DNA of 64,000 nt from [Eubacterium] yurii (GCA_900167215.1 FUZS01000014.1:31643-95642); one strand, 5' to 3'; counted from the stretch's first letter, positions 34,807-43,125 are shown. Numbers and translations are program-made. The notes: generated by a model not told the origin, from the sequence alone.

Positions 34807-35955
34807 TTATAATAATATATTATTGCGACATCTTCCTATACTTATTGTCATTCCGTCATTCTTAAATGTCTCGCCTATTATGTTGTCATCAGACATTATC
34901 ATTGCAGTAGACAGAGATACGGAAGAAACTCCGGTGATGTTTTCCACAAATTCGTTCTTAGGCAGACTTTTATAATATGGAGATGATTTTATCTCCTCCG
35001 CCTCAAAGACCACGAAATTTGCTTTTAAATGATTGGCAAGCTTTATTATTGCCTCCTCATCTTTTTTTAGGGCAATACTGGCTATTGTCGATACTGATTT
35101 TGGACTTATATTATTTTTTTTAAGAAAATTAAGTACATTTTCAAGCAATAGGCTTGGAGATGTATTTTTCCTACATCCTATGCCAAGCACAATATTTTTA
35201 AGATAAATCTTGCTATAATTTTGCAAATTTTCAAGCCCTGTTACATCCTTATAAGTAAGATGTACTATATATTCATCAGTTTTAAGTCCATCAATATCAA
35301 TTACTCCAATTTTATCATCATCTACATTGTAATTTATCAAATTAAAGCCCCTTAGGTCATAGCTATCATCCAGCTCAATATCACTAATCAAATAGACCTT
35401 TTCATTATTTGCCAATTTATAATTGATTCTTTTATATAGGCCTCTGTCTTGCTCGTCTACCGCATTTAATCGCAAAGCAAGAGTGTCAAGAGCAGACTTT
35501 TTATTTACATCTGTAGATGTGGTTATGACAGGTGTAAGCTCTAATTTTTCTGCCATATACTCACATATCCTATTTGCTCCTCCTATATGACCGCTTAGAA
35601 GCGATATGGCAAATTGCAGTTTCTCATCGCAGACTATTACCGCCGGATCGCTCATCTTGTCCATAACATACTTTGAAATATGTCTTACTACTATGCCTGT
35701 TGCCATTATAAATATCAAACTTTCATACTTTGAAAAAATCGTAGACAGCAAATCCGAAAGACTTTCATAACAGCTTACATTTTTAAGATTTTTCGCTGAT
35801 TTTTCATGCTTTTTCATCACAAAAACGCAGGAATTTTCAAATATCTTCTCTATTTTCTCAGCAACATATATTGAATTTTCAGTCAGACTTATTATTGCCG
35901 TCTCTGAACTCGTGTTTGAATTTTTTGTCATATAGTTTTGAATTATAGTAGTCAT
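34807..35955 (-). CDS. cbiG: Cobalt-precorrin 5A hydrolase (CbiG)
   Basis: A 382-residue protein that opens the delta-lactone of cobalt-precorrin-5A and releases acetaldehyde. N-terminal domain with TAIISLTENSIYVAEKI; central SLLSGHIGGANRICEYMAEKL and ITTSTDVNKKSALDTLA, both typical; C-terminal domain with VLGIGCRKNTSPSLLLENV. The frame overlaps cbiF by 77 nt with the ATG at 35955 (GGAGG 11 nt upstream); an ATG at 35931 is an alternative start that gives a more usual N-terminus. Third gene of cbiL-cbiF-cbiG. Confidence 0.93.
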   Translation of the reverse strand: MTTIIQNYMTKNSNTSSETAIISLTENSIYVAEKIEKIFENSCVFVMKKHEKSAKNLKNVSCYESLSDLLSTIFSKYESLIFIMATGIVVRHISKYVMDKMSDPAVIVCDEKLQFAISLLSGHIGGANRICEYMAEKLELTPVITTSTDVNKKSALDTLALRLNAVDEQDRGLYKRINYKLANNEKVYLISDIELDDSYDLRGFNLINYNVDDDKIGVIDIDGLKTDEYIVHLTYKDVTGLENLQNYSKIYLKNIVLGIGCRKNTSPSLLLENVLNFLKKNNISPKSVSTIASIALKKDEEAIIKLANHLKANFVVFEAEEIKSSPYYKSLPKNEFVENITGVSSVSLSTAMIMSDDNIIGETFKNDGMTISIGRCRNNILL

Positions 35956-36655
35956 TTCCCAAAAATCCTCCCACCAAAATCAAGGCTGTCTTGGTGATAT
36001 TTGCTTCCTTAGTCTTCTTTGCAATATCTGCAAGTGTCCCTGCTACAATCTTCTCATCATCCCATGTAGCTTTGTATATTACGGTGCAAGGCGTATCATA
36101 CTTATATCCGCCTTCTACAGTCAGCTCTCTTACCACATCTTCAATCTTGTCTACTGACAAGAAAATCACCATAGATGTATTGTGTTTTGCAAATGATGAC
36201 AGACTTTCTTTTTCAGGTACCGGGGTTCTGCCAGTACGTCTTGTTATTATAAGACTTTGTGATACTTCCGGCACTGTATATTCCACCTTGAGAGAGCTTG
36301 CCGCTCCCAAAAATGAGCTTACCCCCGGGATTAATTCATAGTCTATATTTAATTTGTTAAGCTCCTCAATCTGCTCCCTTATCGAGCCGTAAATAGAAAA
36401 ATCCCCTGTTTGAAGTCTTACAACGTACTTTTCTTCGCTTACATCTCTTTTTATAACATCTATTATCTCCTGCAAATCCATCTTTGCAGAATTGTATTTT
36501 TTGCAGTCTTCTTTGCAGTAATCAAGCAGCTCAAGATTTATCAATGAGCCTGTATATATTACCGTATCAGCTTTTTGCAGTCTTTTTAATCCCTTTACCG
36601 TAATCAGTTCCACATCTCCGCTACCTGCACCCACAAAGGAAAGGTATGTTTTCAT
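35879..36655 (-). CDS. cbiF: Cobalt-precorrin-4 C11-methyltransferase (CbiF/CobM)
   Basis: A 258-residue tetrapyrrole methylase that methylates C11 using SAM. Motifs: FVGAGSGDVELITVKGLKRL (residues about 6-25), DTVIYTGSL, VVRLQTGDFSIYGSI, the central ELIPGVSSFLGAASSLKVEY, and IITRRTGRTPVPEKESL, a CbiF hallmark. It starts 9 nt after cbiL and overlaps cbiG at its 3' end, so the three are translationally linked. Confidence 0.95.
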   Translation of the reverse strand: MKTYLSFVGAGSGDVELITVKGLKRLQKADTVIYTGSLINLELLDYCKEDCKKYNSAKMDLQEIIDVIKRDVSEEKYVVRLQTGDFSIYGSIREQIEELNKLNIDYELIPGVSSFLGAASSLKVEYTVPEVSQSLIITRRTGRTPVPEKESLSSFAKHNTSMVIFLSVDKIEDVVRELTVEGGYKYDTPCTVIYKATWDDEKIVAGTLADIAKKTKEANITKTALILVGGFLGNDYYNSKLYDKKFKHEFRDGNNKSD

Positions 36656-36664
36656 CTTGCACCC

Positions 36665-37366
36665 CTATAATTCCCAACGTTTATTGATTATTATCGTAGT
36701 CAGATATTCTTCATTTTCTTGAGTAAATATATCTTTCCCCACTATTATTTTTTCATTCTCCCTTGACGAATTGCTCACTATCAAGCTATGATTTTCAAGT
36801 TTGTATTTTTTTATAAGCTCAATCAACTCACCGTAGTTTTTATATGCCTTCATCAACACTATAGCCTCAAACTCCGCTATATACTTCTCTATCTTTTCCA
36901 TATTTGCAATGGAAGGTATTACGACAAATGGCATGTCATCAAAGGCAAGTGGAAAATTCATCTTTGATGCCACATCTACAAATGACGGTATGCCTGATAT
37001 CGTCTGTACTTCGATGTTATTTTTCAAGTTCTCAAGCACATAGATAAAGGTTGAATATATCATAGGATCGCCAATAGTAACAAAGCCTACATTTTTTCCG
37101 GACAAGGCGTCATTTTTCATCTCATTTGCCATATCTTTAAATATACCCTTGATTTTCTCCCTGTCTCTTATCATAGGAAAGTGTCTATTTTTCACTTCAA
37201 CATCTGATTTTAAGAAGTCCTTGGCTATAGAAAATGCTATGCTTTCATTATCAGACTTGGAAGTGGGACAGTAAAGCACATCCAATTTTTGTAAAATCTC
37301 CACCGCTCTTAGAGTAAGACAGTCCTTAGAGCCTGTACCCACACCTATTACATATATTTTTGCCAT
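36665..37366 (-). CDS. cbiL: Cobalt-precorrin-2 C20-methyltransferase (CbiL/CobI)
   Basis: A 233-residue tetrapyrrole methylase acting at C20 of the corrin precursor. Motifs: MAKIYVIGVGTGSKDCLTLR at the start, VGFVTIGDPMIYSTFIY (about residues 85-101) and QTISGIPSFVDVASK. The ATG at 37366 is selected: TTAGGAGAT lies 4 nt upstream, and the longer frame to 37417 starts at a TTG without a ribosome site. First gene of a minus-strand cbiL-cbiF-cbiG operon for the anaerobic (cobalt-early) cobalamin pathway. Confidence 0.94.
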   Translation of the reverse strand: MAKIYVIGVGTGSKDCLTLRAVEILQKLDVLYCPTSKSDNESIAFSIAKDFLKSDVEVKNRHFPMIRDREKIKGIFKDMANEMKNDALSGKNVGFVTIGDPMIYSTFIYVLENLKNNIEVQTISGIPSFVDVASKMNFPLAFDDMPFVVIPSIANMEKIEKYIAEFEAIVLMKAYKNYGELIELIKKYKLENHSLIVSNSSRENEKIIVGKDIFTQENEEYLTTIIINKRWEL

Positions 37367-37782
37367 TATATCTCCTAATTGTTTTGTTATAAAAAAATCG
37401 CTTAATTCCTCAATCAAAAATTAACATATTTTCTAAAAAATCAAACTTCCTAAAACATAGTAATATTTCAATTTAAATATTAAAATTTGATGATAATTCT
37501 ACCATAAAAACAACAATTTTAAAATATCAATTATATATTCCCAACATTTATACACTAAAGTCCTGAATGGATTTTAAAATCAGTGTTTATATGCTTATTA
37601 CTTTTTAAAATTTAAGTATAATACTATTTTAAAATCAATCTAATATTCGCAAAAACGCAAATAAATTCAAGATTTTATTGTAAAAAAAATTATTTATGTT
37701 AAAATTTGAAATTATGCTTTTGCATAAAAATTAATTTTATTTTTGCACAAAATTTTTTGTGCTTTTAATGGAGGTTATGGGA
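37367..37782. other. Divergent intergenic region cbiL / C39-like peptidase
   Basis: AT-rich with no reading frame. It must hold the promoters of both genes. I looked for a cobalamin riboswitch upstream of cbiL and did not see a B12-box-like element. GGAGG at 37770-37774 is the peptidase ribosome site. Confidence 0.4.
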
Positions 37783-38814
37783 TTGAAAAAATTGTACATT
37801 GCTTTGATTTTGGGACTTACATTTTCTCTTTCAACAGTAGGAGCTTTTGCAGATAACACTGATGTTTCCGCAAAGGATGTTAAATCTTCAAATACTTTGA
37901 ATTTTAACGTTAAGACTCCTAAAATTGATGGTAAGGATTATGATGAAAATTCAGGAGCTGACGCATATGCAAATGGCGGAGACAACGCTAATTCAAAGTT
38001 TTATAAGGCACCTGATATCTACAATATGGTATCTGACAATCAAACAATAGTAATACCGAAATACAAGACTATGCAACAAACTACTGAATGGTCTTGCGGT
38101 AACGCAATGGCTCTTATGGTTTTGGAGCATTTCGGAATAAAAGGTCATACGGAAATGAGTCTGGCAGAGGCTATGGGTACGTCTGTTGATTTGGATGTAA
38201 AAGGTGCTAAGCCCGGTTCAGCAAACAACTTTTTTGAATACGGTACAGATGTTGAGCAACTATATAATTTTTTCAGTAATTTAAAAGATGTAAAAGTAGT
38301 TGAAACTAACTATAAGCCAAATGCAAAGGCAGAGGATTTGACTAAAAAATCATACGGTATAAGTGATGCTGATGTTGGCAATATTAAACCTGTCTTTGTA
38401 AGTGAAAGTCTTTATACTTCAGAAAATAAGGCAGGCTCTACAAAATATGTAAGTGATGCAAAAGATTCGTACTTTGTAAAATGGCTTACTGGACATCTAA
38501 AAGCAGGTCGTCCTATAATGGTGGAATGGAGCCAATGGGACGGTCACTGGGTAGCTATAATAGGCTATGATAATAACGGTACTCCTTCTATAGGTGATGA
38601 CACATTGATATTTGCAGACTCTTACGATACTTTTGACCACTATCAAGACGGATATTCATACTATGGTCTTGAAAGATTCTTCTACGAATGGAACGACAGA
38701 AAAGTAGCTAAAAAACCTCTTCAACTACAACCGTATATAATAGTTGATAAAGTAAATAAAAATACTAATGTAGTAAACGTAGATAAAGTAGAAAAAGTAA
38801 CTGAAAAAAAGTAA
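37783..38814 (+). CDS. Secreted C39-like cysteine peptidase family protein
   Basis: A 343-residue exported protein. TTG at 37783 is the likely start: GGAGG lies 8 nt upstream and the product then begins with a classic signal peptide (KKLYIALILGLTFSLSTVGA, cut near AFA-DN). The mature part has papain-like C39 motifs: Cys in TEWSCGNAMALMVLEHFG, His in GHWVAIIGYD, and Asp in IFADSYD. C39-type domains cleave leader peptides or act as surface peptidases. The tail has VNVDKVEKV repeats. A strong terminator follows. Confidence 0.8.
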   Translation: MKKLYIALILGLTFSLSTVGAFADNTDVSAKDVKSSNTLNFNVKTPKIDGKDYDENSGADAYANGGDNANSKFYKAPDIYNMVSDNQTIVIPKYKTMQQTTEWSCGNAMALMVLEHFGIKGHTEMSLAEAMGTSVDLDVKGAKPGSANNFFEYGTDVEQLYNFFSNLKDVKVVETNYKPNAKAEDLTKKSYGISDADVGNIKPVFVSESLYTSENKAGSTKYVSDAKDSYFVKWLTGHLKAGRPIMVEWSQWDGHWVAIIGYDNNGTPSIGDDTLIFADSYDTFDHYQDGYSYYGLERFFYEWNDRKVAKKPLQLQPYIIVDKVNKNTNVVNVDKVEKVTEKK

Positions 38815-38829
38815 AATAAATTTAAAAAT

Positions 38830-38875
38830 CGGGTTGTGAAAAATGAAAATATATTTTTTACAACCCCATTTTTAT
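38830..38875 (+). terminator. Terminator of C39-like peptidase gene
   Basis: GGGTTGTGAAAA and TTTTACAACCCC pair around an AT-rich loop, followed by a T run. Confidence 0.82.
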
Positions 38876-38895
38876 TATAAATAGCTTATCTTCTT

Positions 38896-38966
38896 ATACT
38901 AAAAAGCTATCAAAAAGCTATTTAATTTTAATTATTGATAATCTGCAAAATGAATAATTTTTCAAA
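38896..38966. repeat. Partial MITE-like repeat, family A
   Basis: Starts ATACTAAAAAGCTATCAAAA and shares GATAATCTGCAAAA with the 6481 copy; the right end is not conserved, so the copy is truncated or degenerate. Confidence 0.55.
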
Positions 38967-39083
38967 ATTCCAACTTATTTTTAGAAAAATAGTATAGATA
39001 AAATATCTATTAATTGGATATCATATACTAATTTAGTACATAATAATTAAATCTTAGAGATTTTCAATTTTTATAAAAAGTCC

Positions 39084-39112
39084 TTGACTTTTAATTATGA
39101 AAGTGGTAATAT
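39084..39112 (+). promoter_or_regulatory. Promoter of tyrosine-leader/lyase transcript
   Basis: TTGACT (39084-39089), 17-bp spacer, TAATAT (39107-39112), about 32 nt before the leader start codon. Confidence 0.78.
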
Positions 39113-39144
39113 AGGTAAAATATTTTTTGGAGGAGGAGTACAAT

Positions 39145-39213
39145 ATGCTTAGCACTACTTTTAAAACAACAAAATATTATTATTACTACTATACGGAATG
39201 CTCTGTCTCATAG
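39145..39213 (+). CDS. Leader peptide with six consecutive tyrosine codons
   Basis: A 22-codon frame with an excellent GGAGGAGG ribosome site 7 nt upstream. It starts MLSTTFKTTK, then codons TAT TAT TAT TAC TAC TAT (residues 11-16), and ends TECSVS. Hairpins and a terminator follow before the aromatic amino acid lyase gene, as in classical amino acid attenuators. The Tyr run should slow ribosomes when charged tRNA-Tyr is low. The ACTACTA of the Tyr codons (39185-39191) is perfectly complementary to TAGTAGT at 39265-39271. Confidence 0.82.
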   Translation: MLSTTFKTTKYYYYYYTECSVS

Positions 39214-39229
39214 AACTATAACGGTTTAT

Positions 39230-39255
39230 GGGCGAGCAAAGTTTTGCATGCGCCC
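39230..39255 (+). promoter_or_regulatory. Leader hairpin downstream of the Tyr peptide
   Basis: GGGCGAGCAAA and TTTGCATGCGCCC pair (two small bulges) just after the leader stop. A ribosome at the stop codon would abut it. Confidence 0.7.
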
Positions 39256-39289
39256 GTAAGTGAGTAGTAGTCTAAATGATTAAGATATC

Positions 39290-39326
39290 AACCACTATCG
39301 GGAATTTACAGATAGTGGTTTTTTTG
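39290..39326 (+). terminator. Attenuator terminator in the lyase leader
   Basis: AACCACTATC (39290-39299) and GATAGTGGTT (39311-39320) form a perfect 10-bp stem followed by T7. It lies 340 nt before the lyase start, so it must be bypassed for expression. Confidence 0.9.
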
Positions 39327-39351
39327 TACCCATAATTCGGAGGTGATAGAC

Positions 39352-39408
39352 ATGAGGTGCTTCCTCATTGCTTACAGTTTAAACCTTTCTCTTTTTAAAC
39401 TGCCATAG
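39352..39408 (+). CDS. Second short leader frame after attenuator
   Basis: An 18-codon frame (MRCFLIAYSLNLSLFKLP) with a consensus GGAGGTGAT ribosome site 4-5 nt upstream, located just after the terminator. CAGTTTAAA and TTTAAACTG inside it could pair. Whether it is translated is unknown, but the ribosome site is better than that of the lyase itself. Confidence 0.5.
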   Translation: MRCFLIAYSLNLSLFKLP

Positions 39409-39661
39409 ATATAGCTTAGCACTACAGATTAACAAGTGTTTTGACTTTTGAAAGCATAATACAGACTTTTCATTTCAACAATATAATTTTTTAATGCTGT
39501 TAAATTACTGCTAATAGTTAAATACTATTAAAAAATTTGTAGATCTTAGTTATATAAATGCTATGCAAATAATGCTATTAGCATTAAACTTAGAGTTCTA
39601 ACAAAATATATAATTAAAATATACAAAAAAGGAGGGCACACGAAGTCGTGTGTAAGAGAAA
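39409..39661. other. Leader segment between second mini-frame and lyase gene
   Basis: AT-rich with small inverted repeats, for example AATAGTTAAATACTATT (39514 area) and TAATGCTATTAGCATTA. Near the end, GGAGG at 39631-39635 is separated from the lyase ATG by a small hairpin (ACACGA/TCGTGT), leaving 26 nt of linear distance between them. Confidence 0.55.
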
Positions 39662-41110
39662 ATGAAAAAAATAAAATGGATGTCAAATGAAAGTTTTCCA
39701 CTGGAAATGCACAAGGCGAGAGTAGTTCAAAAATTGAAACTTCTCGAAGCTCCAAAAAGATTAGAAGCAATGGAAGAAGCAGGATTTAACACCTTCTTAC
39801 TCAAAAATAGGGATGTATTTCTTGATATGCTCACTGACAGTGGAGTAAATGCCATGTCTGACAAACAACAGGCAGTTATGTTGCAAGCAGATGACAGTTA
39901 CGCCGGCTCCGAAACCTTCTTCCGTCTGGAAGCAGCTGTCCAAAAGATGTTCGGCACAAAGTTCTTCCTACCTGTCCATCAAGGTAGAGCATGCGAACAC
40001 ATCATATCTCGTAGCCTTGTAAAAGAAAAACAAGCAGTTTTGATGAACTACCATTTCACTACTTCTAAGGCACATGTTGTGCTTGCAGGCGGATATGTAG
40101 AGGAGCTTGTAGGCAAAGAAGGACGTATCCTCAATTCAGACTTCCCATTTAAGGGCAATATGGATGTTGAACTTTTGAAAGAAAGAATAAAAGCACTCGG
40201 AAGCGAAAATGTAGCCTTCGTTAGAATGGAGGCTGGAACAAACCTAATAGGCGGTCAACCCTTCTCCTTGAAGAATTTGGAAGAAGTGAGCAAGGTCTGC
40301 AGAGCAAATAAGGTTAGCTTGGTTGTAGATGCCAGTCTTTTATCAGACAATCTACATTTTATGAAGACGAGAGAAAAAGACTGCGAGCCTATGACTATTA
40401 ATGACATCTGTCTAAAAATAGCAGAATTTTCAGACATTATCTACTTCTCTGCAAGAAAACTTGGCTGTGCCAGAGGAGGAGGTATCTGCACTTCAGACGA
40501 GGCACTATTTAAAAAAATGCAGGGACTTATCCCGCTCTTTGAAGGTTTCTTGACATACGGCGGTATATCTGTACGTGAAATGGAAGCTATGGCAGTAGGT
40601 CTGGAAGAGACTATGGATGAGGATGTCATCTCTCAAGGTCCTATATTTATAGAATTCATGGTTAAGGAGCTTCTAAAGAGAGATATTCCTGTTGTTACTC
40701 CTGCAGGTGGCTTGGGTTGTCATATAAATGCAATGAAGTTTCTTGAACACATTCCACAAGAAGAATACCCTGCAGGTGCTTTGGCAGCGGCATTATACAT
40801 TGTCAGTGGTGCTCGTGGAATGGAGCGTGGTACCTTATCAGAACAAAGGGATGAAAATGGAGTTGAAGCTCTTGCAGATATGGAGCTATTGAGATTGGCT
40901 CTGCCAAGGAGAGTATTTACTGTATCCCATGTTATGTTTGTAGTAGATAGGTTGGAATGGCTCTATAAAAATAGAGAGCTCATAGGTGGACTACAGTGGG
41001 TAGATGAGCCGGATATCTTGAGATTCTTCTTTGGTAGACTCAAAGCTAAGGGAGACTGGCCACAAATACTCCTCAAAAAGTTCAACGAAGACTTTGGTGA
41101 CAGTCTATAA
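39662..41110 (+). CDS. Tryptophanase / tyrosine phenol-lyase family beta-eliminating lyase
   Basis: A 482-residue PLP enzyme that should split an aromatic amino acid into the ring compound, pyruvate and ammonia. Family motifs: FLLKNRDVFLDMLTDSGVNA (residues about 44-63), SDKQ, SYAGSETFF, PVHQGRA, GGQPFSLKNL, VVDAS (the Asp that holds PLP nitrogen), YFSARKLG (Schiff-base Lys), TYGGISVREMEAMAVGL, GARGMERG and LALPRRVFT. It is divergent from both E. coli tryptophanase and Citrobacter tyrosine phenol-lyase, so substrate is not settled by sequence. The AMSDKQ pattern is closer to tyrosine phenol-lyase, and the Tyr-rich leader supports tyrosine, while databases would probably name it tryptophanase. 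A terminator lies downstream. Confidence 0.88.
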   Translation: MKKIKWMSNESFPLEMHKARVVQKLKLLEAPKRLEAMEEAGFNTFLLKNRDVFLDMLTDSGVNAMSDKQQAVMLQADDSYAGSETFFRLEAAVQKMFGTKFFLPVHQGRACEHIISRSLVKEKQAVLMNYHFTTSKAHVVLAGGYVEELVGKEGRILNSDFPFKGNMDVELLKERIKALGSENVAFVRMEAGTNLIGGQPFSLKNLEEVSKVCRANKVSLVVDASLLSDNLHFMKTREKDCEPMTINDICLKIAEFSDIIYFSARKLGCARGGGICTSDEALFKKMQGLIPLFEGFLTYGGISVREMEAMAVGLEETMDEDVISQGPIFIEFMVKELLKRDIPVVTPAGGLGCHINAMKFLEHIPQEEYPAGALAAALYIVSGARGMERGTLSEQRDENGVEALADMELLRLALPRRVFTVSHVMFVVDRLEWLYKNRELIGGLQWVDEPDILRFFFGRLKAKGDWPQILLKKFNEDFGDSL

Positions 41111-41151
41111 GAACAAATTAAACTTTAAGCAAATAGCTTAGAATTTACAAA

Positions 41152-41190
41152 AAAATAGTGTATTTGGAAATCAAATACACTATTTTACAC
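41152..41190. terminator. Terminator between lyase gene and zinc-ribbon gene
   Basis: AAAATAGTGTATTTG (41152-41166) and CAAATACACTATTTT (41172-41186) form a perfect 15-bp stem. Placed between two convergent genes, it can serve both strands. Confidence 0.85.
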
Positions 41191-41393
41191 TATTTTTTTA
41201 TTATAAATACTTCGTCATCTTCACAATGATAGACTTCCAACTTATTTTCTACAAAGTCTGTCAGAATTATTCCCTTAGAAAGACAAGTAAGAATCGGTCC
41301 ATGGTCATTTTCTTTACTTATCCACTTTATTCTATACCTATCCCCATATATATAACCTAATGTCATTTCTTTCCCGCAATATGGACAAATCAT
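41190..41393 (-). CDS. Small zinc-ribbon protein (PF20097-like)
   Basis: A 67-residue protein starting MICPYCGKEMTLGYIYGDRY. The CxxC pair near the N-terminus and Cys in LTCLSKG and YHCEDD suggest a small zinc-ribbon of the type annotated PF20097/DUF6487. The ATG at 41393 is preferred because GAGGTG lies 6-7 nt upstream; a GTG at 41402 overlaps that site. Function unknown; single gene. Confidence 0.75.
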   Translation of the reverse strand: MICPYCGKEMTLGYIYGDRYRIKWISKENDHGPILTCLSKGIILTDFVENKLEVYHCEDDEVFIIKK

Positions 41394-41402
41394 GACAAAC
41401 AC

Positions 41403-41644
41403 CTCTTTTTCAATAAGTCTTGTTTAATTATCATTATTTTACAACTGTAAATATCTTGCATCTTAGACACAAGATAAGAAACTACTGAAAGCAGGTATTT
41501 ACAAGACTTGTAAATATTATATAAAAATAATAGAACAAGTTCTTTTACACTTGCATTATATCACCTTAGACATATTTTTACAATAAAGGCTGATAGAAAT
41601 ATAAAAATGACAAATTCAATATCAATATTTAAAAATTAAATATC
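41403..41644. other. Intergenic region
   Basis: AT-rich, no reading frame. It contains TATTTACAAGACTTGTAAATA near 41500 (an inverted repeat, split around AAGACTT) that could be an operator or a weak hairpin. Confidence 0.35.
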
Positions 41645-42739
41645 CTATGCTATATCGTTGTAATTTATTACTTCTTTTTGATTATTTGTATGCTCACCAA
41701 TTATCTTCTCCATAAAAATCATATTGTACCACCTATCAAACTTATATCCGCATTTTTCAAACTTACCTATAAGTCTGTATCCCAGATGTTCGTGGAATTT
41801 TACCGAGTTTTTCGTAAGATACTCATCATCCTTTTCAATGCTTGTAACGCAGGCGTATAATGTGACTATACCCATTGATTTTAACGCCTTTTCCATCGCC
41901 TCATACAGCTTTCTACCAAGACCGTATTTTCTCATATCATTAGAAACATAGATACTCATCTCACAAGTCCAATTGTAAGCAGGTCTTGTCTTAAAAACAT
42001 TGGCATAGGAATATCCGCAGACCTTTTTGTCACATTCTATTACTAAAAAAGGATATTTAGATGAAAATTTTTCCATCCTGTCAAGCATTTCTTCCCTTGT
42101 AGGTGGCACATATTCAAAGGTAATAGCAGTATTTTCAACATAATAAGAGTAAATCTCAAGAATTTTGTCAACATCTTGTGGATTCGCCCTTCTCACGCTT
42201 ATCCTCTTATTTGCTGTTTCTTTGAGTAAACAACTGACATGCATAGTCCTAAGTTCATTCATCTTCTTACAGTAAAAATTTTCTATAACTCTATTGTAGA
42301 TAAATCCGCACTTTTCCTGTACTCTCTTTGACTTATCATTCCCGTCAAAATATCCACACCATAGTTTTTTGAATTTTAATCTGTTGAAGGCATAGTTTGC
42401 TATCTCATTGACAGCCTCAGGCATCAGTCCCCTACCCCAAAAAGGAACTCCAAGCCAAAAGCCTATTTCTCCCTCATCATCGGCTATTTCAATATTGGCA
42501 TCCTTGCCTGTCATTATGCTTATACTTCCTATCACTATATCCTGCTCTTTAAGCACTATGGCAAAACTTTCAGGCTTTGACAATATATTCCTTATAATTT
42601 CCTTGCTTTCATCTACAGACTTATGTGCCTGCCATCCACAAATAGGTCCGACTCTTTCATCCCTTGCATATTCATATAAATCATTGGCATCCGCCACATC
42701 CCACGGACGCATTATCAATCTTGTAGTTTCCAATATCAT
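41645..42739 (-). CDS. Tandem GNAT acetyltransferase (RimJ/RimL-like plus PAT/MnaT-like)
   Basis: A 364-residue fusion of two GNAT domains. Residues 1-170 resemble RimJ/RimL-type N-acetyltransferases (TTRLIMRPW start, EIGFWLGVPFWGRGLMPEAV with the acetyl-CoA loop, KCGFIYNR). Residues 175-345 resemble phosphinothricin or methionine-type acetyltransferases (VRRANPQDVDKILEIYSYYV; AYNWTCEMSIYVSNDMRKYG; FHEHLGYRLIGKF). It could modify two amino or toxin substrates. It is complete in one frame, with no internal start signal that I can see. Single gene. Confidence 0.85.
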   Translation of the reverse strand: MILETTRLIMRPWDVADANDLYEYARDERVGPICGWQAHKSVDESKEIIRNILSKPESFAIVLKEQDIVIGSISIMTGKDANIEIADDEGEIGFWLGVPFWGRGLMPEAVNEIANYAFNRLKFKKLWCGYFDGNDKSKRVQEKCGFIYNRVIENFYCKKMNELRTMHVSCLLKETANKRISVRRANPQDVDKILEIYSYYVENTAITFEYVPPTREEMLDRMEKFSSKYPFLVIECDKKVCGYSYANVFKTRPAYNWTCEMSIYVSNDMRKYGLGRKLYEAMEKALKSMGIVTLYACVTSIEKDDEYLTKNSVKFHEHLGYRLIGKFEKCGYKFDRWYNMIFMEKIIGEHTNNQKEVINYNDIA

Positions 42740-42895
42740 AATCTTCTCCGTATCTTAGTATTCTAATTTAATTTAGGTATTATATCGAATTTATGCGAAT
42801 TTTTCAAGATTTTTATATAGTGCTGTCATTTCTTTGATTATCTTATAATTACTCTTGGATGATGATTGTAAGTGAATATTTAAATTAGCCTATTT
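42740..42895. other. Intergenic region upstream of GNAT gene
   Basis: Part of a 495-nt gap. AT-rich; no gene recognised. Repeats begin at 42896. Confidence 0.35.
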
Positions 42896-43125
42896 ATACA
42901 TAAGAGCAATTAAATAGTCCTAAAAAATATATTAATACTAATCACTAATTAAAAAGTCAGGCAAATTTTAATTTTATACTAAATGTTTGAAATTCAGTTG
43001 ACTTATTTTCAAATATCATTAAATGGCAGTTTAAAAGCTTTTTAGTATAAGAATGAGAAGATAAAGACTAAAAAATAATATTTCAATAAGTTAATATATA
43101 TTACATTATAAAGGCTGCTTACTAC
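42896..43125. repeat. Family B MITE-like repeat interrupted by another copy
   Basis: Left part (about 42896-42934) has AGCAATTAAATAGTCCTAAA as in the 21926 copy. Right part (43049-43125) has AAAAAATAATATTTCAATAA and an eroded right end. Between them sits the inverted element at 42935-43048. Confidence 0.6.
42935..43048. repeat. Inner MITE-like repeat inserted in reverse orientation
   Basis: Starts ATACTAATCACTAATTAAAA and ends GCTTTTTAGTAT, which is the reverse complement of the usual ends (ATACTAAAAAGC... and ...GTGATTAGTAT). Length 114 bp. It lies within the older family B copy. Confidence 0.6.

Noticed and set aside
37367..37782. Cobalamin riboswitch before cbiL
   Set aside because: No B12-box-like conserved core was seen in this AT-rich spacer or before cbiT.
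39145..39326. T-box riboswitch for the lyase
   Set aside because: No GGGTGGNACCGCG-type T-box sequence or Stem I occurs; the Tyr codons are in a real frame with a strong ribosome site.
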